The notes under the pieces: generated by a model
Database searches by the model: none
Told to the model about the DNA's origin: nothing
The model's input: the letters and a program-made list of their open reading frames with translations, nothing else
Position numbers and translations under genes: made by a program
Source of the DNA: Phragmites australis
Lineage: Eukaryota > Streptophyta > Magnoliopsida > Poales > Poaceae
Length of the DNA: 64,000 nt
Assembly (NCBI RefSeq): GCF_958298935.1
Contig: NC_084933.1
Location: 2,835,001-2,899,000 of the forward strand
Reading direction: 5' to 3'
Shown: piece after piece, positions 55,442 through 64,000 of the stretch
Numbering within the stretch: position 1 is the first letter of the stretch
Layout of the letters: each line of letters opens with the position of its first letter

Positions 55442-58198
55442 TTAGTTCTTGAACCATGTGGTGAAGCGACGCTTGTGCTCTTTCAAGATCCAATCATACG
55501 AGCGGCCTTGATTTTTTGTGTACAGCTCCTTTAGGTGTTGCTCGACGTACGGCGCCACTAACTGGATCTGCTGCAATATGGTGAAATGTGCTTCTTCCAC
55601 TGCTTTGTAATCATGATCAATGAATCTTTTCTTTCCTTTGGTCCCTCTCCCAGACAACCTCCCCTCATGTCGAGATACAGGTACACCAATGGGATTAGAA
55701 TCTTTTATGTAATCGATGCAACACTCAACGACTTCCTCGGTATTGTAGCCCTCGATCATTGAACCCTCTGGGTGAGCACGATTCCGTACAAAGCCCTTCA
55801 GAATGCCCATGTACCGCTCAAACGCATACATCTGATGTAAGAATATGGGGCCCAGCGCAATTATCTCATTCACGATGTGAACCAAGAGGTGTACCATGAT
55901 ATCGAAAAAGGATGGAGGGAAGCACATCTCAAGTTGGCACAAAGTCTCTACCAACGAACTATGTAGAGCACCCAGTTTTTCAGCATCGATCACCTTCTGA
56001 GCAATTGCGTTGAAGAAGTGACACAACCGTGTGATGACCACCTTTATGTATCTCGGCTTGATACCCCTTATTGCAATAGGGAGCATCTGCGTCATCATCA
56101 CATGACAATCGTGAGACTTCATGCCGATTAGCTTCAAATCTTTCATCGAGACTAGGTTCTTAATGTTGGATGAGTAGTCAGTCGGGACTCTCACCCCACG
56201 TAAGCACTTGCACAGTGCCTTTTTCTTCTCAGGTGTCAGAGAGTAGCTAGCCGGCGGAAGATAATATTTCCCATTTGGTCTGTCTTCAGGGTGTAGCTCT
56301 GGCCTAATTTCAAAATGCACCAAGTCCTTACGTGACTTGATTCCATCCTTTGTCTTGCCTGGTATGTCCAATAAGAGGCCAATGATGCTATCACACACAT
56401 TCTTCTCAACGTGCATCACATCGATGCTGTGACGGACGTCCAAGTCCTTCCAGTAGAGCAAATACTTAAAGAAAATTGGCATCTTCTTCCACAGCGTGCT
56501 GGTCGGCGTCTCACTTTTCTTCTTTTTTGTACCCTTCGGCGGCTTCCCAAAAATAACCTTGATGCTATTGACCATTTCAAACACTCGTGCCCTGCTGCGA
56601 GGTTTCGGACCAGTATCTTCCTCAACCGTGTTGTCAAAATGTTTCTTCATATTGCGGTATCTATGAGTTCTGAGTAAGAACTGTCGGTGGCGGGTGTACA
56701 CTACCTTCTGTGAGTACGGAAGGTACATAGATGCGGTTTCATCCAAGCACACTGCACATCCTTGCTTCCCTTTAACCTGTCCAGATAGATTAAAAAGGGC
56801 GGGATAATCATTGATGGTAACAAAAATCATTGCTTTCAGCGTGAAGTACTGTCGTCGGAATTCATCCCATACCCGGACCCCCTCGTTCCACAGTTTCGCC
56901 ATATCTTCCATCAATGGTTCCAGAAACACATCTATATCGTTGCCTGGTTGTTTCGGTCCTTGGATAAGAGTGGACAGCATAAGGTACTTCCGCTTCATGC
57001 ATAGCCATGGAGGAAGGTTGTAGATGGCAAGGACCACTGGCCAAGTGCTATGTGAGGTGCTCATGTCACCGAAAGGATTCATTCCGTCCGTACTCAACGC
57101 GAACCTTACATTCCTTGGTTCTTCAGCGAACTCTGGATACATGGCATCGAACTTTCTCCATTGCCTAGCATCTGCGGGGTGTCGAAGCTTAGTTCCATCC
57201 TTCTTGCGCTTATCGAAATACCAACGCATCAGTTCAGAGTCCCTAGGGTTCGAGTACAGGCGCTGCAAGCGGGGTATCACTGGTAGGTACCACATCACCA
57301 TCGCAGGACTTATTCTCTTGTTCTCCGCGTTGGAAGAAGTGTCTTCTTCGTCACGACCAGCATTACTTTTCTTCTTCTTCGTGTTGGCGGAAGCAACTTC
57401 GTCCTCGCAATCATCATTCCTCTTGTACCGACTCGCATTGCACACTGGACATCTATCCAAGGCTTCGTACTCTTTACGGTAGAGGATACAATGGTTCGGA
57501 CACGCGTGTATTTTTTGCACATCCAATGACAATGGGCAGATAAGCTTCTTCACCAGATAAGTGGTGGTGGGCAAGGAGTTAGGCTTCGGAAGCATGTTTG
57601 CCAAGAGACTCAACAGATCCGAGAAACTCTTGTCGGACCATCCATTGCTGGCCTTCAACCTTAGAAGTTCAAGCACTGAATGCAACACCATGAACTCCTT
57701 ATCACAGCCCTTCGATTCCTCATACAAAAGTTCGTTCAATGCCTTTTTTAATGCCTCGAAATTATCTAAACCTCTCGTGTCCCTTAAAATATGCGGTTCA
57801 GCGTGGCGCAGCATTTCCTCCAGATCAAAGTCAGCATCATTATCCAGATCAACATCGGGTTCATCATCCATCATAAAATCATTGTCGGCTCCGACTGCTC
57901 CCTCATCATCACCACCTACTTGATCAGCAGCGATGTCCTGGTTTGATTTGCTTGTACGTTGTTCATCGTGATTGGATCAACATTTGTAATTCTCAACAAA
58001 ACCTCTTAAGATCAAGTGCGATTTGATTACACTTGATTTGTCCCACAATTTCTGGTTCTTGCAGTCAGAACATGGACAATACATTTCCTTTGTCTTCTTA
58101 ATTAAAGCGTCCTTCTCCGCGGCTTCAATAAAAACAGAGAGTCCTTTGATGTATATTTCTCCATGTCTTGGCGCATCATACATCCATGCTCTGTCCAT
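55442..58198 (-). pseudogene. CACTA TNP2 transposase (Transposase_21 + DUF4218), near-intact
   Basis: Start chosen at ATG 58198 (MDRAWMYDAPRHGEIYIKG), the canonical start of the transposase-associated domain; a longer frame begins at 58216. CPCSDCKNQK follows. A single in-frame TGA at 57979-57977 falls where the family has Trp after Cys (NYKC-stop). From ATG 57874 the frame is then open for 810 codons. It includes the Cys-rich HACPNHCILYRKEY / CPVCNASRYK segment, Transposase_21 (VMWYLPVIPRLQRLY, DGMNPFG, PLMEDMAKLWNEGV, KGKQGCAVC, SIDVMHVEKNVCDSIIGLLL), then DUF4218 (LHSSLVETLCQLEMCFPPSFF, IVNEIIALGPIFLHQMYAFE, FVRNRAHPEGSM). The frame ends at TAA 55442-55444, which looks like a Leu codon changed by one base, since DUF4216 homology continues after it. 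The protein would act in the nucleus on the element's termini. Confidence 0.92.
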
Positions 58199-58199
58199 C

Positions 58200-58800
58200 T
58201 TTAACTTCAACCACAAAATTAGATATATTAATTAATTAAATAATTTATTTGAAAATCAAAATTAAAAATATTATTATGATTATAATATGTCTACGCAATT
58301 GAATCTATATTAATGTAAATTTATGACTCAAAATAATGTGAATTCATTACTCTCTCTCTCTCCCTCTCCCTCTCCCTCTCCCCTAGATCTAGATCTAGAT
58401 CTAGAGAAAATATCCTCATTCATGCATGATGAAACCTCCTAAGGCTAAACATCACATTCTAGCTACAATTTTAAAATATAATATTAGAATCATATGAATC
58501 TACACAATTAAATCAATATTGCAACAAATTTGAGCTAATTTGATGATCAAAATAGCAAGAACCATGAGCATCTCTAGATCACATTGAAACTCTAATTTAG
58601 CCTTAAATCTAAATTTAAACTTCAAAAAAATGCAAGCTGGGGATGAGATATACATACCTTATTTGGCTCCTCCAAGGAAATCAAAAACAAAACCTTCCCC
58701 CCCCCCCCCCTATTTTCCAAATCGGCCGCCACAGTAAATGCTTACGGTTTCGAACGGTAAGTCTGTCTGAATGGAGCTGGCCGAGAAGAAGTAGTATTTA
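58200..58800 (-). other. 5' noncoding region of the CACTA TNP2 gene
   Basis: AT-rich sequence with short (TCTCCC)n and (GATCTA)n tracts near 58350-58400 and a C run near 58700. It probably contains the TNP2 promoter, leader exon and a leader intron; splice sites were not fixed. Confidence 0.45.
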
Positions 58801-58807
58801 TGAAGTA

Positions 58808-58930
58808 TTTTCACAGGCGGTCCACGTAAGGAACCGCCTGTGGAAATTACTTTTCACAGGCGGTCCTCGGCCGCACGGGGCCGCAGCCACTTTCTCAAGC
58901 GGTTTTTCCTACGAACCGCCTGTACAAATC
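58808..58930. repeat. CACTA right subterminal repeat array
   Basis: Copies of TTTTCACAGGCGGTCC, GGAACCGCCTGTGGAAA and GAACCGCCTGTACAAA, matching the left array (48507-48760) and the internal array (54380-54605). Confidence 0.85.
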
Positions 58931-59206
58931 AATCCTAGGTGTCTCGGAAAATAGGTTTTGTAGTAGTGATCGACTGTAACTTTCTAAGATATTTATAGAA
59001 CCCATAAGATATTTATAGAACCCAATAAATAAAGTTAAAGACTTATTTTTGACAATGCGTCCATTTGTCATTCGGCACGCACACAGCGACAACCGCCCAA
59101 TTCAAATCCATCGGCATGCGCTCGGACACACGCTCATTACTCTGAGCCCCTCCCATCGTCCTTTTCCACTCCCCTCGTTCACTTCCCCTTTTGTTCCTAT
59201 CTAATC

Positions 59207-59210
<4 letters not shown>

Positions 59211-59267
<57 letters not shown>
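59211..59267. repeat. (CT)n microsatellite
   Basis: Twenty-eight uninterrupted CT repeats (57 bp). It produces an Arg-Glu repeat frame on the minus strand that is not a gene. Confidence 0.95.
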
Positions 59268-59269
<2 letters not shown>

Positions 59270-59890
59270 GCTCGGTCTACACTGCCACCACTGAGATCCC
59301 ACAGTGCTGCCGCGCTCTGCGCCGCTGCCACCGCCTCCTTCTTCGCCTCCACCCGCGCCAAAGCCCGCCACCACCTCCTCTCCATCGTCACCCTTTGCCC
59401 GCTTCTCCACGTGAAGCGGCAGTTCTCCTTGGCCGTTCAGTCGCGGGACCAGCACGCCCAGGCGGTGGTTCTGGAGGGTTCATCGTAGGGATTGTCGATG
59501 CAGCCCTGGCGGGGGCCTACTCGTCCCCAGTGCGCATGATGTCATCCTCCGCTAGGGGTGGCGGCATGAGGCCCAGACGAGGGGCTTCGGCGTGGGGGCA
59601 CCGTAGGTGGATGAGCTCGTGAGTGGGGTCGAGGCAAGGCAGAGCTTGGAAGCACAGGGGCTGAACCTTGGGCGGGGCTCCATGGTGTTGAAATGAGGTC
59701 GACCTCCTCCTAAAGGGATTGAGCTCCTCGTCCTCGGATTTGAGCACCACTGTGTGGCATCGAACTCCTCATCGTTGGATCCGAGCTCCTCCACACGGGA
59801 TGGCTAGGTGTGACATCAACTCCTTTGGCTTGCACATGTTCCACGGTCGCGTGCTCCCAGGCAGATTCATTGTCCTACTGTGAGCACCCC
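59268..59890 (+). other. GC-rich block downstream of the CT repeat; possible leader or gene remnant
   Basis: The CT tract followed by GC-rich sequence looks like a plant leader and first exon. Three frames are open for 40-140 codons, all low in complexity (Ala/Pro/Arg/Ser). None contains a domain I recognise, and no spliced continuation was found. A gene fragment is possible but not demonstrated. Confidence 0.25.
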
Positions 59891-61545
59891 CCCCCCCCTC
59901 CCCCCGTCTCTTTCTCATCTATGCCCTCTCTTTGTGCAACTTGGAAACTCTGGAAAAAAAAATTTCATATTGGATGTGCTTTACTGGTTCTGATTTTTTT
60001 AATAGATAATCAAAATAGTGATGGAGAGTTTTGATTGTGAGATAGTATGTGTGTGTCTTGTGTGTGAGAGACAATGGGAGAGGGGAGAGGGAGATGCCTG
60101 CACAACTGTACTAGAATATGCATTTGCCTTTTGATAGAAATATGGATAAGCAAAGCAACAACGAGTAGTAGAAGATAGAGGGGATTCAGAACATTTTGGT
60201 AGTTTGGTCCTCCCATTTTCTAGTAGTTTATTGTAATTTGGTCATTTAATCCTTCTTTTCTTAGTAGTTAATTGTGATTCAGAAGCCAATTTAGCTCAAA
60301 TAATTATCTAGTAGCAATTAGTCATGAATAAGCTCTTAACTCAATATAGTGTGACCTAATTTCAATTGAATAATTGGTATCTTAGGGTGTTGTTTAGTAG
60401 CTAAGTTATTTCTATCAATGGTTTTGGCATAGCAATCAGTTGTTAGATCTTTAAGTGTTGCCAGTTTTTTGTTCAATGAGTTCTTCTCGAGTCATATTTG
60501 TGTTTCATGGAAATTTTTGTCTAGAGGAATTTTCTTTGAGTGGTTAATAAGTAGGTAATGCTAGTGATTGTTTTTTTTTTGGTGTTAGATGAGGCTGAAT
60601 CTAACTTAATTGTTTCTGTCGGTTAAGGATTTTCTTATAAGATATCAGTGTCCAGTAATGAAGTGGCTTTTAGCAGCGAATCAAGTTTTATTAGGTAATA
60701 AATCAAGCATGCTCTGCTTGAATAGTTTTAAGTGTTTTCCTTCATGTGCTGGATTTTGCGTAGTGTGATTATTTTAGCTAGAGATTATGAGCATTTAGAC
60801 TTGTTGCAAACTTGTCATGAGTAAAATAATTGATCATGTGACAATCATTAGCCATTTAGATCGACATGCATGACTGTGGTGGACCTTTATAAGCTTTTAC
60901 TTCTTATCCTACTTACACAAGGACTGCAAGATCGATATCAATATAATTCTCTCCTAGTAGTTCATTTTTGCTTTTCACACTGACCTAATTTGCCTATGGA
61001 TTCACTATGATTTTCTTACGCCTTTTAGCAAATTTGCCTATTATCATAACGCCTTTTAAACAAATGATGCGTGATAGTGATTTTTCATATGGGTTTCATA
61101 GTTATGGTTTACTTCTTTTCATTTCAGTGGTAGATGGACGTCAATAGCGTGTTAATTGAATCATGAACTACTCCTTTTTCCATGGATGAATTGTTTGTGT
61201 GCGATGTGCGATTCATATTTGCACTCGTGATAATGAACAACTAAAACTGCGTGGGTACTGATTTGATTTTACTGCGTTGGTAATTTTATGGTACTATGTA
61301 GGAAAATTTAAACTATCATGTTTTTGTGAAATCCTGTGTTTCTGTGAAATCCGGAGCGAAGCTGAAATGATATATGTACAATAATCATATACTCACATAT
61401 TGTGCATTTTCTGTGAAATGATATGCTACAAATATCCTAAATCATGTATGTTTATTTTCTTTTTTTTTCAGGACCATACTTGTGTTTCATGAAAAGGAAC
61501 AACTGGCAATAAGGTAATTCTAGTGTCTAAGTCATTTATGTGCTT
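59891..61545. other. AT-rich noncoding DNA, no gene seen
   Basis: T-rich, intron-like sequence without coding frames or element ends. Confidence 0.5.
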
Positions 61546-62030
61546 GTCCTCATGCAAATCTAGTTATTCAGTCAAGATACTTAACTATTTGAAGAAGCAA
61601 AAATTCATGAACAAGAAGTAAAAACTTGTTGATATGTGTAGCAAAGTGTAAATGAATAAGTACAATGCAAAAGTTAATTTCTTTTTTACTCTTTGTTTGT
61701 TTTGCACTCCAGCTACTCAAAATGTGAAATCAATGCTTAATGTGCATACATCTTAGGAGAAAGAAGTGTCATGCAAATTTAGCTTCTTTTTTACCTTTTT
61801 GTTTGTTTTGCATCCACTCTAAGGCAAATCTAGTGATTCAGTCAGGCTACTTAACTATTTCAGAGAAGCATATATTTATTAATTGACAAGCAAATGTTTC
61901 CTCAAATGTGTAGCAGAAAGTACATGAAAAAGTAGATTGCAAAGTTAATTGTTCATTCCTCTTCTTTTTCTTTGTTTGTAATCCAGATGCTCAAATGTAC
62001 AGTACAATGCTTATTGTACATAAATTTTGT
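61546..62030. repeat. diverged ~275 bp tandem duplication
   Basis: GCAAATCTAGTTATTCAGTCAAG near 61556 is repeated as GCAAATCTAGTGATTCAGTCAGG near 61823. Order-conserved blocks follow: CTTAACTATTT, TGTGTAGCAAAGT/TGTGTAGCAGAAAGT, TTTGTTTG, CCAG and CTCAAA. Confidence 0.7.
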
Positions 62031-62521
62031 GAGAAGAAAAATTTGCACATGTGAGATCAAGCAAGTTGTGCAGATTTTTATGATCTAGATGTGTGTCATG
62101 TGTGAATATGTCTGCTCATGTTTACTTTTTCTAGTTCGAACTCTATAATATGATATGTGTGCTGGTCTACTTATGTGTTTTTTCAGTTTAAATTTCAGCG
62201 CTATGTGTATCATAGGTTAGGTATGTATTATGTGCCTGTGTTTGCTTATTCATCTGTAGTGGGAGTGCAGCGAGGGATACGTGATTGTGTAGGTTTACTC
62301 ACCACCAAGTAGTAGTGGGCCCAGCCCAAATGTTGCCGTAGACGTGCTCTGCGTGCGGGATGCCAATCTCGGTAGTTGCCTAATTAATCAAGTGCTTTCC
62401 TAATAAGGGGTGTGTGGACAGATATATAGTAGCATGCACGTGCATGCATTAACTTGGTCCATAAATAAATGTGTTAAGTTATTTGTAGAGTAATTAATAT
62501 GTACATATCATTTTTCATATA
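62031..62521. other. intergenic DNA, no gene seen
   Basis: No reading frame or repeat boundary is recognised before the LTR that starts at 62522. Confidence 0.5.
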
Positions 62522-63428
62522 TGACGAGGACATCACTCTTTCGGATACACACACCGAATATTCCTCCAACAATAGGTCTATTGACACGAGCTCGTGCACG
62601 TCAACTAAATCATGAGGTGAGCTCGTTCCTTACTGTTCCTTTATATTTTGATAAGGATGGGATGCTACTGAATAATTGTGATGTATTGTTACTTAGGAAC
62701 ATGGGAGAAGAACAGCAAGGGCGCCCAAGCCAAGGTGGAGGTCCAATCAAGTTCGAGTCCGTTTCGGAGTCCAGGACCAACCTGCACTAAAATCGTCGCC
62801 CAGGACGTATACGGACTCCGCTTTTGACGTTCTACACATGGTTGGAAATCTAAGGAGATAAGCTTTCCAACGGGACTGGTCCCATGTCCAAATTCTTTCT
62901 GAGTCAACTGGAATCGTCGAAACAAGTGGACGTCCAGAATCTGTCAGGGTGCTGCGCCACCATCTTTTGGGCCATTGGGCCGTGTAACGTGTTGGAGTCC
63001 ATTAGGGACGCGTCCAGGGGTCTTTGGCCGACCCCAGTCTTTTATATACAGTAGCTGCCACCCTAATTAGGGTAGGGTTTTGCTTAGATATTGATCTACA
63101 CACAGATTGTGAGATTTTCGCTCTTGTTCCGGACCGACTAGGCCGCCGTAAGTGTTTGTGGAACCCCAACTTCGAGTGCTTGAATTCTATTCGTAATATT
63201 TCAGATTGCATCTTCTACGTTCTTGCTTGTGTTCTCGGTACGCTTGCAGGATTGAGCCTTCTTGGCGAGGTCAACCGCGCGACACGGTTGATAACCAACG
63301 GAGCTGTGGTGGAGTGATTGCAAGGGAGACGATCTGTTTGGGTCGAAGCCTTTGGATCATCAACGTCGAGTTCTCCACCCACCGACTTATCGCTACTTAT
63401 CGGAAGATCAGGCCAACATTACTCATCA
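62522..63428 (+). mobile_element. complete solo gypsy LTR, 907 bp, containing the pol C-terminal coding tail
   Basis: TG at 62522 (TGACGAGGACATCACTC) to CA at 63428 (ATTACTCATCA), flanked by ATATA and ATGTA (5 bp target duplication, one mismatch). The first ~220 bp reads LLTRARARQLNHEVSSFL, which I recognise as the C-terminal tail of some gypsy polyproteins. The pol frame of this family therefore ends inside the LTR. TTTATATACAGTAGC (63043-63057) contains the TATA box. It is the same family as the inverted solo LTR at 39952-40790. No internal region remains, so it arose by LTR-LTR recombination. Confidence 0.88.
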
Positions 63429-63464
63429 ATGTACATGCACAGTTGTAATACCCGGAAAGGTATT

Positions 63465-63831
63465 TGTTGGAATTGATCTCGGCTGACATATCGTAACTAA
63501 CGAGATCGAGATATGAGGAGTCCCGTACGCGCCATGATCAGAGGCGCAACCAACACATGGATGCGGTCCCGAGTCGAGTAGCGCCATATAAATAAAGGGT
63601 TCCGGTGCCTCTCGGTGGGCAATCAAATCCTGTGAGGTCCCAAACGCCCTAACAAACTCTTACCGATCCTAACGAGGCGCTGAATTGACTCGAAGACCGT
63701 TGCCACTGCAGCAACTAACCAAGGACCGAATGGGTTCTCCAGGCTCCGGTATGTGTTCACGCTTCCGCTATTTGGGTGTTTGATCTTAGGGGTAGCTATA
63801 GTGATGATTAAGTGAAGTTTTACTTCTAATA
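63465..63831 (+). mobile_element. 5' LTR of a copia-like element running off the window
   Basis: Starts TGTTGGAATTGATCTC at 63465. It has a TATA-like CATATAAATAAAGGG at 63586-63600 and ends near ACTTCTAATA at 63831; the expected terminal CA is mutated. A primer site follows directly. It resembles the segment at 26200-26650. Confidence 0.7.
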
Positions 63832-63833
63832 TT

Positions 63834-63847
63834 TGGTACCAGAGCAA
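63834..63847 (+). other. tRNA-iMet-type primer binding site
   Basis: TGGTACCAGAGCAAG follows the LTR by 2 bp and matches the TGGTATCAGAGC initiator-Met primer site with one mismatch. The sequence after it is AT-rich leader up to the window end; gag is not reached. Confidence 0.75.
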
Positions 63848-64000
63848 GTGTTAGCCCTATTCAGACCCCCTATTAGACTTAATTATGTTTATTATGATCA
63901 ATTAGTCATGAATGATCATGTTTAAGTATAATTGATGTCAATTAGGTTCGGCTAATGTTAATTAGGCCCAATTTTGATCAAGTTTTAGTACTGTTATTGT

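Larger units (their letters stand above)
48490..58968 (-). mobile_element. Structurally complete 10.5 kb CACTA (En/Spm) element
   Basis: Left terminus TACTACTACAAAAC (48490; first base C changed to T). Right terminus GTTTTGTAGTAGTG ends at 58968 and is the exact complement of CACTACTACAAAAC. Both sides carry ATC (48487-48489 and 58969-58971), a perfect 3 bp target duplication. Subterminal repeats of TTTCCACAGGCGGTT type lie at both ends. Two minus-strand genes fill the element: TNP2 with DUF4218/DUF4216 (54823-58198) and a Transposase_24 plus Ulp1-like gene (48895-52524). A small copia LTR (52655-52828) is nested within. Few lesions are present, so activity was lost recently on an element timescale. 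Confidence 0.92.

Noticed and set aside
59207..59622. Frames with Arg-Glu or Ser-Leu runs
   Set aside because: Produced by the (CT)n microsatellite and neighbouring GC-rich DNA.

Overview
This window is nuclear DNA of a flowering plant, almost certainly a grass (Poaceae). The evidence is the spectrum of transposable elements. It includes large CACTA elements with TNP2 and Ulp1-type genes, a Tat-lineage gypsy element with antisense genes, gypsy and copia LTRs with grass-type ends and tRNA-iMet primer sites, Stowaway- and Tourist-like MITEs, a Helitron and a MULE. Introns are GT-AG and there is no bacterial signal. I cannot name the species. No rRNA, intact tRNA gene or CRISPR array was seen.

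Layout. 1-11 kb is a mosaic of broken elements: a tRNA-like SINE head, a decayed CACTA TNP2 gene ending at a CACTA terminus (4541), a copia reverse-transcriptase fragment cut by a hAT-like end, a gypsy-type LTR (5794-6300), a small NLR coiled-coil fragment, a long gypsy LTR, and a MULE transposase truncated by another LTR. 11.3-16.8 kb is the 3' part of a Tat-like gypsy element (minus strand) with two antisense transcription units on the plus strand; the first looks spliced. At about 16.8 kb it is joined to a second, truncated gypsy element (gag-protease-RT on the minus strand, primer site, 5' LTR) reaching about 21 kb. 22-26 kb is a GC-rich minisatellite of about 115 bp units, split by a 2.3 kb solo LTR and followed by a polypurine tract and an LTR.

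27-33.2 kb holds the only convincing host gene: a GC-rich leader exon, a leader intron of about 4.1 kb containing a 375 bp Helitron, and a three-exon coding region for a 250-residue protein of unknown function.

33.9-41.3 kb is a decayed copia element (gag to RNase H, minus strand) between diverged LTRs, the right one interrupted by a solo gypsy LTR with a 5 bp target duplication. 41.5-48.3 kb is MITE territory with a non-autonomous CACTA element carrying a SINE. 48490-58968 is a structurally complete 10.5 kb CACTA element with a 3 bp ATC target duplication. It carries two minus-strand genes: TNP2 with DUF4218 and DUF4216, and a Transposase_24 gene ending in a Ulp1-like protease. Each has only a few disabling mutations. 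An internal palindromic array of the element's own terminal repeats lies just upstream of the second gene's probable TATA box. 59-64 kb contains a CT microsatellite, AT-rich sequence, a complete solo gypsy LTR (62522-63428) and the 5' LTR and primer site of a copia-like element running off the end.

The coding content is therefore almost all transposon-derived. Working relationships visible are within elements: the two genes and cis-repeats of the 10.5 kb CACTA element, and the sense/antisense organisation of the Tat-like element.
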